A stretch of 64,000 bases of DNA from Parastagonospora avenae f. sp. tritici 18332-5 (taxonomy: Eukaryota; Ascomycota; Dothideomycetes; Pleosporales; Phaeosphaeriaceae): NCBI GenBank assembly GCA_022559985.1, contig JAFJTR010000001.1:1178001-1242000 (forward strand), written 5' to 3'. Below the pieces are notes generated by a model. The model did no database searches and was not told the origin of the DNA. It saw nothing but the letters and a program-made list of their open reading frames with translations. The translations under genes and the position numbers were made by a program. Of the stretch, positions 33,374 through 44,594 are shown one piece after another. Positions within the stretch are counted from its first letter, which is position 1, and every line of letters starts with the position of its first letter.

Positions 33374-34713
33374 CTATACAACCTCAAACTCGTAGTACAC
33401 GTACGCCGTGTACTCTTGATCTCCGGTATGACCTGCTTGTTGCATGTCCGTGGCCATGGACGAATCGTCCTTCTTGATGCGGCCCTTGTTGTCGCGGCCG
33501 AACGCGTTGCCGCCGAGGTATGAGTACGCCGAGTCGAGGTTCGTTTTGGCCTTCTTTGCTGCTTTGGCGTTGGTCTATGATTTGTCAGTCTCGGCACCGC
33601 ACAGCTTCGCGGCTGGGGAGATCTTCTTACCTGCACAATGCCGCACACAAAGTCTAGCGGCAGCCCATACCGCAACACTGTCTCAACAAACACCCTCAGC
33701 GCCAGAACGTGGATCCAAAGCATCGCGCTCTCGCTGTATCCCGTCCGGCCCAACCGCAGCGCCTCGCCCCACAGCTTCTTCTCGTCTTTTGCAAGCTGCT
33801 CCGCCTCCTTGGCCTCCTCTTCCTTGCCGCCCTGCTTGTACTTGTACTCCCTGGGCGTCCACCTCTTCTCCCTGCACTTGTGTACGAAGTCGTTGGAATG
33901 CTTCTTGAATGTTGTGACGGCGAAAAGATTGAACTCGTCATCCGCGGCGAGCTTATTGGCTGAGCGCGGCACAACCATGGGGGAGAGCTCTTCGTAGGAC
34001 TTGTAGAAGTCCTTGACGGCGAGGTTGGGGACGGCGATGAGGTGGGTATCAAGGTATTCCGAGTCTTGGATCAGGGAGGAGGGGTTTACGACGTTTACGA
34101 GAGACTTTGTCGCGAGGTTGCCGGTCCGTTTCCGCTCGGCGGCGGCGAGAGCGCCTTTTGTCTGGTTGTATTGGGAGATTTTGGCCTTGACGTCGTTGTC
34201 GATGCCTTGCAGTTCCTGAGGAGATTGGTAAGAGATTGGCAGGTATGAAGGGGACTGCTGACCTTCTGTAATGAGTCTATCAGCTCTGCGATGGGCTTGT
34301 CTGCCCGGTACTTGACCTTGTTCCACTGGAATGCCCGTAGGTACTGGTCGACTGGCTCTACACGTGATGTAAGCTTCCACATATCCTCATACCACCTCAA
34401 TAGTGCTTGGCGTACTGTCGTTGATTGTTTTCTGTTGTTGCGCCTTGTCGTCGTCATCCAATATCGCCCTCAAGCTGTCGCCAACCTTGGCTACCACGCC
34501 CTCACATGCCGAATTGAGCTTCGAGAGGTCGTCCGCCTGCTGCACCAGCGCATCTAGGGTCCCGATCTTGAACTCGGGTATCGGAAACTTGTACGTGTTG
34601 CCGCCATCTGCGGTCACAGTGCCTTGCAGGGCCTCGAGAGCTTCGTCTTTGTGGTTCGAGGGTGTTATAGACGTCGGCAGCGACACCAGCAGGTACTTGG
34701 TGCCCTTGGACAT
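33374..34713 (-). CDS. VMA5: V-type proton ATPase subunit C
   Basis: V1-sector stator subunit that controls assembly of the vacuolar proton pump. Exons 34713-34416, 34357-34263, 34215-33631 and 33574-33374 give 392 residues, the usual length. Motifs are KYLLVSLPTSITPSN, KFPIPEFKIGTLDALV, PVDQYLRAFQWNKVKYRADK and AERKRTGNLATKSLVN. ESAMLWIHVLALRVFVETVL and RYGLPLDFVCGIVQ follow, then the C-terminal SYLGGNAFGRDNKGR and YTAYVYYEFEV. Intron 1 (34415-34358) removes a misleading open stretch and restores ND-KPVDQYL. It is divergent from GCV1 with only 225 bases between the starts. Confidence 0.96.
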
Positions 34714-34938
34714 GGTTGCAGCTATTCAGAGAGCAGCGGCGGCGGATATGTGGTGGGAATGCGTAGGATTACTGCTTTGGTAGATGGAGTCCTGTGGTGG
34801 GCTGTCAAGCTCCGACGGGAAGCTGGCCGCGCCTAGGAAAGTGTCCGTGCACAAGCTACCGCCGTCATACCATATAAAGCTGACCCGCCGTGGGTATCCG
34901 CGAGGAATGTTGGGCTTATCTTTCTTCATTAACACACA

Positions 34939-36358
34939 ATGGCTTCAAAAAGAGCTGTTGCAGCGCTGCGATCGGGCGCGAATTGCGCTGGTCCACGATT
35001 GTTGAGGGCAGAACACGTGCAGAGGGCTCAGTACACGACTCGCGCACTGTCAAGTCAAGCTTCACGACCCCGCAAGCTCGCGCAACAACACCAACAAGTG
35101 CGATATGCGTCGTCAGGAGCAGGACAAGAGAAGCTTGGAAAGACCGGGTTGTATGAGCTTCACAGCAAATATGGCGCCAAGTTTGTGGGATTCGGTGGCT
35201 ACTCCATGCCCGTGCAGTACAGCGACTTGAGCATCGTCGACTCACACAAGTGGACCAGAGAGAAGGCTAGTCTTTTTGATGTCGGACACATGTATGTGGT
35301 TGAGATTGACGTGGACTTCAAGCGCTGACAGCTTCAGGGTCCAACATCACTTTTCTGGTCCTGGTGCGGAAGCGTTCCTCGAAAGAGTGACTCCGTCCTC
35401 GCTATCTACACTCCCAGTCCAGCAGTCCACTCTTTCCACCCTACTTCACCCCAACACAGGTGGAATCGTGGATGACACAGTCATTGCTCGTCTCTCCGAC
35501 AAGTTCTACGTCGTCACCAACGCCGGCTGCAGGGAAAAGGACACTGCTTACTTCAAGGAGCAACTCGAAGCCTGGAAGAGCGCGAATCCCGATAAGCCTG
35601 TGGAGTGGAGCATCCTGGACGGACAGGGTCTTATTGCACTTCAGGGCCCCCTATCAGCAGAGATTCTCTCTCGTGTGCTCGACGACAAGTCAAAAGGCGA
35701 CCTCAAATCACTCTACTTTGGCCAGTGCACCTTTGCGACTGTCAAGGGAACCGATGTTGAAGTGCTCGTCAGCCGTGCAGGCTACACTGGAGAAGATGGC
35801 TTTGAAATTAGCATCCCCTCAGCAGCCACTGAAGCTGTCACGCAGTTCTTGCTCGACTCTGCGAAAGATGAGTTAAGGTTCGCCGGTCTCGGAGCGCGTG
35901 ACACTTTGCGCTTGGAAGCCGGCATGTGTCTGTATGGCCACGACCTAGACGACACGACCACGCCTGTCGAGGGTGCGCTGTCGTGGATCATTGGCAAAGA
36001 CCGTCGCGCTAATGGTGGCTTCCACGGCGATTCTGTCATCTTGCAGCAGTTGAAGAAGAAGTCCGAAGGTGGTGGTGTATCGCGTCGCCGCATCGGTCTC
36101 ATCGTTGAAGGCTCGCCTGCTCGCGAGGGTGCCGAGATTGTCAATGAGGCCGGCGAGAAGATCGGAAACATCACTTCCGGCTGCCCGTCTCCAACTCTTA
36201 AAAAGAACATCTCGATGGGATACATCGAAGATGGCATGCACAAGGCTGGCACGGAGGTTGAAGTTGTTGTCCGTGGCAAGAAGCGCAAGGCTGTTGTGGC
36301 CAAGATGCCTTTTGTTCCCAGCAAGTACCACAAGCAGCCAACAACAGCTAAGGCGTAA
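34939..36358 (+). CDS. GCV1: Glycine cleavage system T protein (aminomethyltransferase), mitochondrial
   Basis: Transfers the aminomethyl carbon of glycine to tetrahydrofolate in the mitochondrial glycine decarboxylase complex. Exons 34939-35291 and 35338-36358 give 457 residues. An arginine/serine/alanine-rich presequence of about 60 residues (MASKRAVAALRSGANC) precedes the T domain. Its motifs are YELHSKYGAKFVGFGGYSMP, SLFDVGHM joined by the intron to VQHHFSGPGAEAFLERV, NTGGIVDDTVIARL and SRAGYTGEDGFEI. DTLRLEAGMCLYGHDLDDTT and GYIEDGMHKAGTEVEV follow. It shares a short promoter region with VMA5. Confidence 0.96.
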
Positions 36359-36954
36359 TCGCATCTTCTCAACGCAAACTTCTATCAGCCATGAGTCTAC
36401 GAGAACCATCAGAACGACCTTAACATCCAATATCCCTGGCCCAGTTCAACGCGCCACAATCGATGACACCTTCTACTTTCACCTCTGCTGTGGCATCCAT
36501 GAAATCCAGTATATCGATACCCATCATTATGAAAACAAGAGAGCTGCAGTGTACTTTGGTGTTCACAGAAACAGCCCTCAACGCGGCTTCAAGAAGGATT
36601 GCCCTCAACGCGGCATGTAAACAAAACGCCCCCTCAACACGGCTCGAGTATGGATACCTTTCAATGCCATATTGCTACTACTTAATTAAACCGCTGCGAA
36701 GGCACATGTACCATTATCGCCTTGCTGTCCAAATCCCCAAACGCTTGGACATCCTCATTTCATCCGATCTGGCAGCGAAGTGTACTAAACATCGGTTCAG
36801 CATGCAGTGGCGCATTTTGTATGTCAGAAGCAACTTGCTATGAGGCACAGCCTCGTACAGAGACGCCTATCTAAGCAGGATCTTGTAGCTTAGGATACCT
36901 TTTTTCCTTTCGATCATACCAAAACTCGCATTGATAATTATATCCTTTCTATTC
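36359..36954. other. Intergenic region with short direct repeats
   Basis: About 600 bases between convergent genes. Three copies of CCCTCAACGCGGC (the third with one change) occur at about 36575, 36602 and 36631, spaced 27-29 bases. No gene is supported. Confidence 0.5.
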
Positions 36955-38610
36955 TCATTCTCCCTTCATCAAAAACCTTCTACACACATCAACCCAGAGA
37001 ACATCCCAACCATCCCACCCATCTTTCTCATCAAGCTCATCCGCCAGATCGCTCAACCTTTGCCTCCTCCCAGTCATATACCCCTCCCTATCCACCTCCC
37101 TCACACCCTCGCTCCCCACAACTAGCGCCTTCCCCTCCGCCCCAAATTCCTCACATATCCCCGTTCCGTCCCTCACAAACGCCAAGATCTTGTCTCGCCA
37201 GTTAGATATCACTTCTCCATATCCCTCCGGCAACAAACTCTCATCATACCCGCCCAGCAGCGTCGTGATGTCAAATGTATGCGTCGCGAAGCGGCCCTGA
37301 GATGCCAAGGGTCCAGGAAACGGATCGGGTAGGTCGAAGATTTGAAAGTACGTCGCAGGCGATGAAGTACACATGTGCAGTGCAGCAAAGAAAAAGCCCG
37401 TGTCTGATTCAAACAGGCAGATTTTTTGCAACGCCTCGGGATCCGGCATGTTGGCATCGACGTCGTATATGTCACATAGGCGAGCGGCGCGCTCGGGGCC
37501 TAGGACGTTCGTTGCGATGCTGATGAATGCTGCTGCGTGCTGCGAGCGTGAGGAGTCGCGAGACATCATGTTGAATGATATCCCGCCATCATACGTCGTC
37601 GTGCTGATGATCTGTTTTTCCACTGCACTCCCGCCATTCCACTTCCCACGCATCGTAGCCCGCTCGAACGGCAGCAGCGTAGAAAGCGTACACGGACTGC
37701 CCACCCACGCCAGATCCCTGATCTTATTTACATCCACATTCACAACGTCCTCCACAATATCCTCGATCTCGCGGCCTTCCGTCTTGATACCTAATCTTCC
37801 CGCCTGCCTCAAAAAGTTCCCTGCATGTTCCCCCGGCGTCATGGCAGGCATAGTCACCCGCGATCCCGACATGACCACCGCTTTTTTGAACAATCTTCCC
37901 TCCCTCACTATCCCTGCATGCGAAAGAAGCGCAATCGACTCCGCCCCCGCACTCTGCCCCATTACCGTGACATTGCGCACATCCCCGCCAAACCCCCCAA
38001 TAAACTCCTGCACCCAGCGCAGCGCGAGGATTTGGTCATGTAGCCCGTTATTCTCCGGCACGAGGGCGTGTGGGGTGGGAGTGTGCAGGAAGCCTAGGGC
38101 GCCGAGGCGGTAGTTGACACTCACCACGACGAGGGGCTGGGAAGCGTGGGAGAGGAAATTTCCTGGTGAGTAGTACGGGCGGTTCCCCGAGCCGAGGAAA
38201 TACGCGCCGCCGTGGATGAAGACGATGACGGGGAGGTTTGCGGCGGCGTTGAAGGATGTGTGCGAGGACGTGAGAGCGGCCAAGGGCATGTGTATCGATA
38301 GCGTCAGACAATCTTCATCCTGCTCCTCCTCATTCAATTCATCAGTGGGAAGGGGGATGTTGGAGGCTTCGGATTTCACGCTGCCGAAGGGCTGGATACT
38401 CGATGGGCCGGGACATGTTGCGTCGAAGACATTATGCCGGATGGGTTTTTGGGCTGAGGGGTGGAGTGATAGGGTTGTGCAGATGTGGGAGCGGGCGAAA
38501 CGCTGGGGGATTGTGGCGTAGGGGAGGCCGAGGATGCTGAGGTGGGAGGGGGGAGAGGAGAGGCATTGGAGGGGGCCGAGTTGAGGATGGTGGAGGGTTG
38601 TGGGAGGCAT
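36955..38610 (-). CDS. Type-B carboxylesterase/lipase
   Basis: An alpha/beta-hydrolase esterase; the substrate is unknown. A single exon of 551 residues starts at the ATG at 38610. The oxyanion-hole motif is VIVFIHGGAYFLGSG, the type-B block is EDCLTLSIHMP, and the nucleophile elbow is VTVMGQSAGAESIALL with Ser in GxSxG. NYRLGALGFLHTP and LRWVQEFIGGFGGD are typical. A late His in the RFATHTFDITTLLGG segment could complete the triad; the acidic member is not certain. There is no signal peptide, so it is probably intracellular. A CRE-type palindrome lies about 106 bases upstream. Confidence 0.92.
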   Translation of the reverse strand: MPPTTLHHPQLGPLQCLSSPPSHLSILGLPYATIPQRFARSHICTTLSLHPSAQKPIRHNVFDATCPGPSSIQPFGSVKSEASNIPLPTDELNEEEQDEDCLTLSIHMPLAALTSSHTSFNAAANLPVIVFIHGGAYFLGSGNRPYYSPGNFLSHASQPLVVVSVNYRLGALGFLHTPTPHALVPENNGLHDQILALRWVQEFIGGFGGDVRNVTVMGQSAGAESIALLSHAGIVREGRLFKKAVVMSGSRVTMPAMTPGEHAGNFLRQAGRLGIKTEGREIEDIVEDVVNVDVNKIRDLAWVGSPCTLSTLLPFERATMRGKWNGGSAVEKQIISTTTYDGGISFNMMSRDSSRSQHAAAFISIATNVLGPERAARLCDIYDVDANMPDPEALQKICLFESDTGFFFAALHMCTSSPATYFQIFDLPDPFPGPLASQGRFATHTFDITTLLGGYDESLLPEGYGEVISNWRDKILAFVRDGTGICEEFGAEGKALVVGSEGVREVDREGYMTGRRQRLSDLADELDEKDGWDGWDVLWVDVCRRFLMKGE

Positions 38611-39295
38611 ACTTGAGGGTTGCGTGTTGCTGAGTGTTGGATGATTGGAGTTGCTGCTGCTAGAACTATGCGGGTTATGGACGTGGAGTTTGAAGTAAGG
38701 TAGGCTTGTATGTAATGACGTCAAGAGTGGTTATGAGATGATGATCTGAAAGACTGAAGTTTTTGTCTGAAAGGCAACTTGCGGTAGGAAATAAGACCGA
38801 AGAATTCCTCAATGGCTGTATGGGAAAAGAGCTCGAGCGTAATGCGTGGAAGGAGGATACATTGAGATTAAAGCTTCTGTTCCCCCTGGCCATTGGGCAT
38901 CGATATTTGTTCTCACACTATAAGATTCAGTACATCGCTGGAATACATCATCTCGCTGTAGAGGAACGTGCGAGAGGCGATTGAGGCTCGATGAGAAGAT
39001 TGCAGAGTCAAAGACAGCTCATGCAGTGTTCCATATGCACTTGGGGCTTCAAAAGGGCAATCTTACTGCATCTGCCGTGCATAGTCTGCATCAAAAATCC
39101 ATCATCAAGCGGACTGAATCGTGGAAATCAATGCCGTGAATGTAGAGTGGGATGTCTGCCCTGGCTGGTGGAAGTTGAAGTGGAGTGAAATTAAAGGAGT
39201 TTAGCGTGCACGTGCAGACGTGAGCGGGCAATCGCGCGACGCGCTTCAACATGCAAAGATGATCATCAACCCTGCATCCACCACCTCACACGACA
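38611..39295. other. Divergent intergenic region, esterase / ORC6
   Basis: About 685 bases with both promoters. The CRE palindrome at 38716-38723 lies on the esterase side. No extra gene is supported. Confidence 0.45.
38716..38723. promoter_or_regulatory. CRE/ATF palindrome TGACGTCA
   Basis: A perfect bZIP palindrome about 106 bases upstream of the esterase start. Same 8-mer as at 6928; function is inferred only. Confidence 0.35.
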
Positions 39296-40412
39296 ATGAG
39301 TAGAGCAAGCGTAGAACAGGCTCTTACTGGACTGGTGCCAGCCTTGAATGGGCCTCTGCCAACAGAACTGATCGATTTGGCCCTTTCTCTCCTTGCTCGT
39401 TCGCGAAGTGTAGCACAGTCTCTCAAGTCCGATGAGGAGATAGGACGACCATATGCATGTGCTCAGCTTGCATGTGAACGGTATGGGAATCTAAGATCAA
39501 AGATGTAGTAAAGCTAATGTTTACAGAACGAAGAAGCGATTCAATCTGCCAGCCATCGTCTCTCGCCCACCATGTCCTCCGCGCATCTATAAGAAGCTTT
39601 ATAACTACCTAAGTAGCGCACTGCCTGCATCTGAGGCCACGCGAGAATCTCAGACACCAGGCAAGAGAGCGACTGCAGCTTCCGCGTCTGCTCGAACCAA
39701 ATCCAAGACCCCGCTCACTGGGAGAAGAACGCCACGAAGCACAAAGAAGGGTGCCGCGGCTGATGTGCCAGCATGGGTTATGCCAGCCATTCGAAAACTT
39801 GTCAAAGCCTTCGAGTTCCCTAATGCTGCACCGCATGTGTTCACCGGCCTTGAGTCAACCATGCCTCTGTTGGCGCGCATGTCCGTACCCGCAGCCGAAT
39901 CACCGAGCAAGCGATCGAGCCGCGCAGGCGCGACTTCAGCACCTACGTCAGATCTACCAGAAGCTCGTATCAAAGGGCTCATAGCTGTTATATTCCTCTA
40001 CATTTTTACAAAAATGAAAAACGTCGAAGTCGTGCCGGAGGAGTACCAGGTGTGGAGACAGACAGCACTCGACACACTGCTTGCAGTGCCAGGAGCCGAG
40101 GAAGCCACTTATGATGAGCTGTCTCTTGAGGCAGAAGAACTTATGCCGATGGCCAAGGCCGAGGGCTGGCTGAACATGGAGTGGTTTGTAAACCTCATGC
40201 CACTCGATGATGACGATGATGCCATGGACGGGGTTGAAATGACTGGGGCGTCAGACAAGCGTGCAATGACAAAGACTGGCGGAAGCGACTACATCGGTTT
40301 GGGGACCATGATGCAAGACGCAACTGACTATTTGGGCGAGCGCCAGAGAGAGGAGTTTAAGGCGTGGAAGGCAAAGGTCATGGCGCGCGTACAGGAGATC
40401 GAGGCATCATGA
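39296..40412 (+). CDS. ORC6: Origin recognition complex subunit 6
   Basis: Subunit of the complex that marks replication origins and loads MCM helicases. Exons 39296-39480 and 39527-40412 give 356 residues. The N-terminal TFIIB-like cyclin fold shows VEQALTGLVPALNGPLPTEL, DLALSLLARSRS and RPYACAQLACER, spliced to TKKRFNLPAIVSRPPCPPRI and YKKLYNYL. A Ser/Thr/Lys-rich linker follows, with TPGKR and KSKTPLTGRRTPR, which resemble CDK target sites. The second fold has LVKAFEFPNAAPHVFTGLES and a conserved C-terminal region ending EEFKAWKAKVMARVQEIE. The intron is confirmed by the CER-TKKR join. Confidence 0.92.
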
Positions 40413-41219
40413 GACCATCTGCAAGACCAATTCGGCCACAAATACTTCAATTTGAAACCTTCGGGCGATATAAGGAAGGCAGACTTCGCGCCACCCGGAC
40501 CGACCGCACGTGGCTGACCAAAGCGACGTCTACCATAGACGCGGTACCTGAGCATTCTTGTGGCGCGTCAGTAGGTGTCTCCGACCAATTCCATCCTGTA
40601 CCACGATTCTACCGCCATCTTCATGTTCTCTGTCACACTGTTACAGTAACACGTTTGATCTAGCTCACCGCTATCGCCACCGAATCGTTACGGACTCGGG
40701 ATCAACAGAGCAGCAAACATCAGACACGCCATCGGTACCTTTGTCGCCAATAAACCATGTTGTAGCACCAGCCTCACAAGTATCAGGCGGTCAGCCTTCC
40801 GGTGCTCCGACGAACACGTATACACCGCTGAGCCCAACAGATACGCATCTACGCCGTGATCTACATGTGCAGTGTTTTTGGCGCGATGTGACCGTCACGA
40901 TGGTTGAAGCATTTCTCACAAGAAATCGAGTGTGTGACCGAACGCGTCCCGAATAGGCAATGCACGAGGCACAAATACCGCGCTGACGACGGGATCTTGC
41001 ATTTTGACAGCTCGCCTACGGCCAGCTGGGGCGAAGGCGGTGACGGCACTCGGACGAGCAAGTGGTCATATATAGCACTGCAGAATATTTGACAAACCCT
41101 CAGAAACTGCCTCAAAAGCGATCGTGTTGCTTCAACTTCGAATAAAGAACACCTTCATCACCTTATACTTCCCTCATCTCATCCATACCAAAGATTCCAA
41201 ACCATCTACAACATCAACA
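40413..41219. other. Intergenic region
   Basis: About 800 bases. A frame at 40558-40956 is Ser/Thr/Pro-rich and resembles nothing known. TATA-like CATATATAG lies near 41068, about 150 bases before the small secreted protein. Confidence 0.4.
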
Positions 41220-41648
41220 ATGCTTCTCCCCTTGCTCCTCACGCTGCTTCCAGCAGCCTTTCCCCTCCCACACTCCACGACCTCTACTCCTATTCCAGAA
41301 CCATACAACTGCGGCTACGCCCTGACGCGCCATAACAGCAGTGCCTACGTCGGCCTGTACGCACACGACCGGTGCGAAGCCTTCCTCTTCAACGAGACCA
41401 TCATCGGGTATCAGGACGCATTCGCGTACCGGCTCTACGGTGGGTGTGAATGCAGGTTTGCCGCGTAAGTTACACAGATTTGTAGGGTTACTGATGTTGA
41501 GCGAGATTAATTTGGTATCTGTAGGACTGGGTATGATTGTTTCAAAGATGCAGACAGCCCGGTTTTCAAGGGGCCCACGAGTGAGGAGAGTGAGATGGCG
41601 TTTGCGGATCCGAAGCCCAAGTGGTATACTTGTAAGAAGAGTGCTTAA
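41220..41648 (+). CDS. Small secreted cysteine-containing protein (effector-like)
   Basis: Two exons (41220-41464 and 41525-41648, GTAAGT..TAG) give 122 residues. A signal peptide MLLPLLLTLLPAAFPLP opens the protein. The mature chain has exactly six cysteines, in YNCGY, DRCEAF, GGCECRF, YDCFK and YTCKK, an even number suited to three disulfides, and two N-glycosylation sequons (NSS, NET). Size, secretion and cysteines fit the class of fungal small secreted proteins, some of which are effectors or antimicrobials. I recognise no family. It sits at the left edge of the accessory block. A TATA-like element lies about 150 bases upstream. Confidence 0.7.
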
Positions 41649-41978
41649 GGGCGGGTATGACATGGCAATCACGAGAGGTCCGTAAGTGTTCATGCATCTG
41701 ATATGTTTCGACATGCTGACATGCTGCAAAGTATCGATATCAAGACCCTCATAGCGAATTGGGGGAGTGTTGTAATGCTTTTTGGGGCAGTTGATTGTCG
41801 TGTAGCGAGTAGATGTGCTCACAAGATCACGAGGTAATGTGGATAAGAAGAATGCACTATGTCCTGACTTTTGCCCCCATTTGTCATTTGAAGCTCGCTG
41901 TCCACGCATCTTGTCTTACAAACGAACCATACCTTTTTCTGCAGCACCCTACTGACTGCCTTGTTGGATCATCATTGC
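41649..41978. other. Intergenic region between convergent genes
   Basis: 330 bases holding two 3' ends; nothing else seen. Confidence 0.4.
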
Positions 41979-43481
41979 CTAGTGGAACGAACTTGACAAC
42001 GTCAAATTGCCGCACTCATCCAAGGTGAATGTGTGCAACCGCACAAAGTTCCGCTGCGCGAGTCTTCTCGCAACCTCTTTCCCCGGCTTCGTTTGTGGCG
42101 GCAGCAGACCCGGTGGCGTCGGTGGATCCTGTAATGGCTCTTTGTCGTTGGGGTTATCCTTACTCGGCCCAGCCAGATCCTTCGGTGCAGCGTCCTCCTT
42201 GGGTAGAGGCGTCGGCGCAGCAAGATCTTCGACTAGAAAGATCAAACACGTCGATCGATTCGGATTCTGGCACTTGAAAACGAGGACGTGGGTGATGCGC
42301 TTGAGTCCTACTTGTGCCTTCCTCTGGATGAGGAAGTGTGCGAAACCTGCTCCGTTTGGCGTACCTAAATTCGCAGTCAGGGTTTTTGCATCCTCGCGCC
42401 TAGATAATTTGGAGGCACGTACTGAGGATGGCTTTGCCTTGGTCCGTATCCATGGAGATTTGAGTCACAGTGGTGGTGAGCTCCTTTTTGAGTTCCTTCA
42501 TAGCGCGAGCAATGACAGCCAGGGTCGTGGGATTGCTAATTGTAAGCGAACCGAATATCTTAATGTCTTTTCGTCTGGCCTCAGGCACAACGTGCTCCCA
42601 CATGATCCACATTATGTCTGAAGATCGTTGGAGGTCTGGTAGATCGTCCTTGGTGAAATCGTCGTATGTAACTCTCCCGGCTTCCCAAGGGCTTTTGCGA
42701 TCCTGGGCTATGATTCCTATGAATGAGGTTAGTTTATTACTGTGAGGACGGATGAATACGGCCGGCTCACCGGCTCCACCTAACACGGACATGTAGAAGT
42801 AGGCACCAGTATTCTCGCGTTAATCTTAGTAGAGTATCAAGCATGAGAACGAGCCTTACCTCACACGCTTTGTTTTCCCCGATGGATCAATGTACGTTTG
42901 TTCGTCGATGTCGATCATGCTCTCAACGTCGAAATGTGAAATTTCGAGAGCCCTCCATTCATCATCGGCCTCACCGACGATTTGCGTGATCTCCATAGCT
43001 TCGAGCGTTGGTCCAACGCCCCAATACCCGCCAGGAGCATAGTTGCAGTAATCCTTTTCCGAAAAATGCATTTCGTAGCCCCACTTCCTCAGATCAGCTA
43101 CGATGTAGGTATCAGACAATGTGATATGATATTGGTGCGGAGGAAGATAGCCTACGTTTTGACCACGGACTTTGCGCCGTCGTCTGAGGCACTGGGAGTG
43201 ATTGGCCGACATCGAAATCAGAGTACGACATCTGCGCGACCATTTTCTTTCCTTTGCAAATGGCCTTTTCCCAAGGCTGGCTGGACCACGTCTGCGGTGC
43301 TGGCGGATTGTAATCCAGGGCTATCATAGATGGAAAGATTGAGCCTTGATAATTGTTGTCGAATGTGCGAGTCAGAGAGGTTCGTGTTCCGGTTGAACAG
43401 ATCCTCGCGTTGTACATGGCTTGCGTCGCCGATCACGAGTGTGATCCACGCGACGAGCAAGACAACGATGGGAGGATGCAT
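41979..43481 (-). CDS. Member 1 of an unrecognised, probably secreted protein family
   Basis: Exons I can support are about 43417-43156, 43097-42865, 42813-42771, 42716-42423 and 42364-41979. They join in one frame of about 405 residues from the ATG at 43417. A better signal peptide (MHPPIVVLLVAWITLVIGDA) begins at 43481 in another frame, so an unresolved first intron probably exists. Features are NPPAPQTWSSQPWEKAICKG, DYCNYAPGGYWGVG, EISHFDVESMIDID, NTGAYFYMSVLGGAGIIAQD and DLPDLQRSSDIMWIMW. GLKRITHVLVFKCQNPNRST and a Pro/Lys-rich tail follow. Motifs and at least three intron positions match the pseudogene at 49823; its third relative is at 51565. No catalytic motif is recognised. Confidence 0.7.
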
Positions 43482-43719
43482 TTAAGGCGACTGATCAGGA
43501 GTCGCAGGTGGAACGATTTAGGATTGGAGAGAGTGTGAGGGTCTGTATTCTATCTAGATTTAGCGTCCGTTCGCGGCACCACGTGGCGAGCGAGGCAAAC
43601 GGTAAAAGGACCCTCTGGGTGGGAGTGAACATGAGGAACGACATTTTTGAGCCTTTGCGTGCGCCGACACTTATGGATTACATTGAATGTCATGTTTCAT
43701 TGCGCCATGGCAATACCAT

Positions 43720-44295
43720 CTACTTGATATCTGCGCTCTTGATAATCGTCGCAAACACATCTCCAAGCTCCGCCAACGTAACCTTGGTGAGCTCATCGCC
43801 CTTGACGCCTGGGATGTCGCGATCGCCAATACCGTCCTCGACAACGATGACATCATATCCTCGCTGCGCCGCCTGGCGTGCAGTCGTGCTAACACATACA
43901 TGCGCCATGTAGCCGACCAGGACGAGTTTCTTAATGCCCCACTTCTTCAAGGTCTCGTCGAGATTGGTCTCGGCAAAGGACCCTGGGTGATTCTTCCAGA
44001 TGAGTTCTTCGCCGTCTCTGGCCTTAAGGCTGGGAAACTCTTCAGCCAGATTCGTTCCGGGAGTGAAGATGGGTGCGCCATCAGGTGTCTTGTGGAGGAT
44101 GTGTACGATCTTGCCCTGAGCGGAGCGGTACTTCTCTAGCAGCGATGCGATGACTTTCCCGCTGGCTTCGGCGTTGGTGACGGCAAGGGCACCAGATGAG
44201 TATTCGTTTTGCGCATCGATGATAATCAGTGCGGAGTCAGATGTAGAGGCAGTCGACGGCGGTACGCCGAGGAGTTGACGGAATGAGCTGGCCAT
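43720..44295 (-). CDS. Isochorismatase-like cysteine hydrolase
   Basis: A single exon of 191 residues. The isochorismatase fold includes amidases, nicotinamidases and isochorismate hydrolases. Likely catalytic residues are Asp in ALIIIDAQNEYSSG, Lys in LIWKNHPGSFAETN and Cys in YMAHVCVSTTARQAAQRGYD. The cis-peptide strand VLVGYMAHVCV precedes the cysteine as expected. No targeting signal. It lies next to a Zn2Cys6 regulator gene on the same strand and could belong to the same small cluster (inference). A TATA-like sequence occurs about 80 bases upstream on the minus strand. The substrate cannot be read from sequence. Confidence 0.9.
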   Translation of the reverse strand: MASSFRQLLGVPPSTASTSDSALIIIDAQNEYSSGALAVTNAEASGKVIASLLEKYRSAQGKIVHILHKTPDGAPIFTPGTNLAEEFPSLKARDGEELIWKNHPGSFAETNLDETLKKWGIKKLVLVGYMAHVCVSTTARQAAQRGYDVIVVEDGIGDRDIPGVKGDELTKVTLAELGDVFATIIKSADIK

Positions 44296-44594
44296 GTTGA
44301 GTATTGATCTTGTGGAAGTGAATCAGACTAATTGAGATTGAGGTCTTGTTGAGGAACTAGGCAGTTCAAGATCTTTATACCCACCACGAGTACCGAGGTT
44401 GATATATGAGGGGTCACAAATGACTTACGATATATGGAGAGTATAGTCTCTCGTCCGGTTCCAGTCGTTGACGACTGACGTTCGAGGGGTGGCGAATTAG
44501 TGGGCCGAAGCCTCTAACCTGTTCCGGTATCTTTCTCCGCCAAGAGAACATGTCCAGCGAACCACAACCATTGTTGCTTTCATGCCTCAAAATA

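Noticed and set aside
33374..33480. Apparent frameshift at the VMA5 C-terminus
   Set aside because: Careful rereading of the bases gives one continuous frame ending YTAYVYYEFEV.
40558..40956. 132-codon frame between ORC6 and the small secreted protein
   Set aside because: Ser/Thr/Pro-rich with no recognisable motif, no signal peptide and no convincing start.
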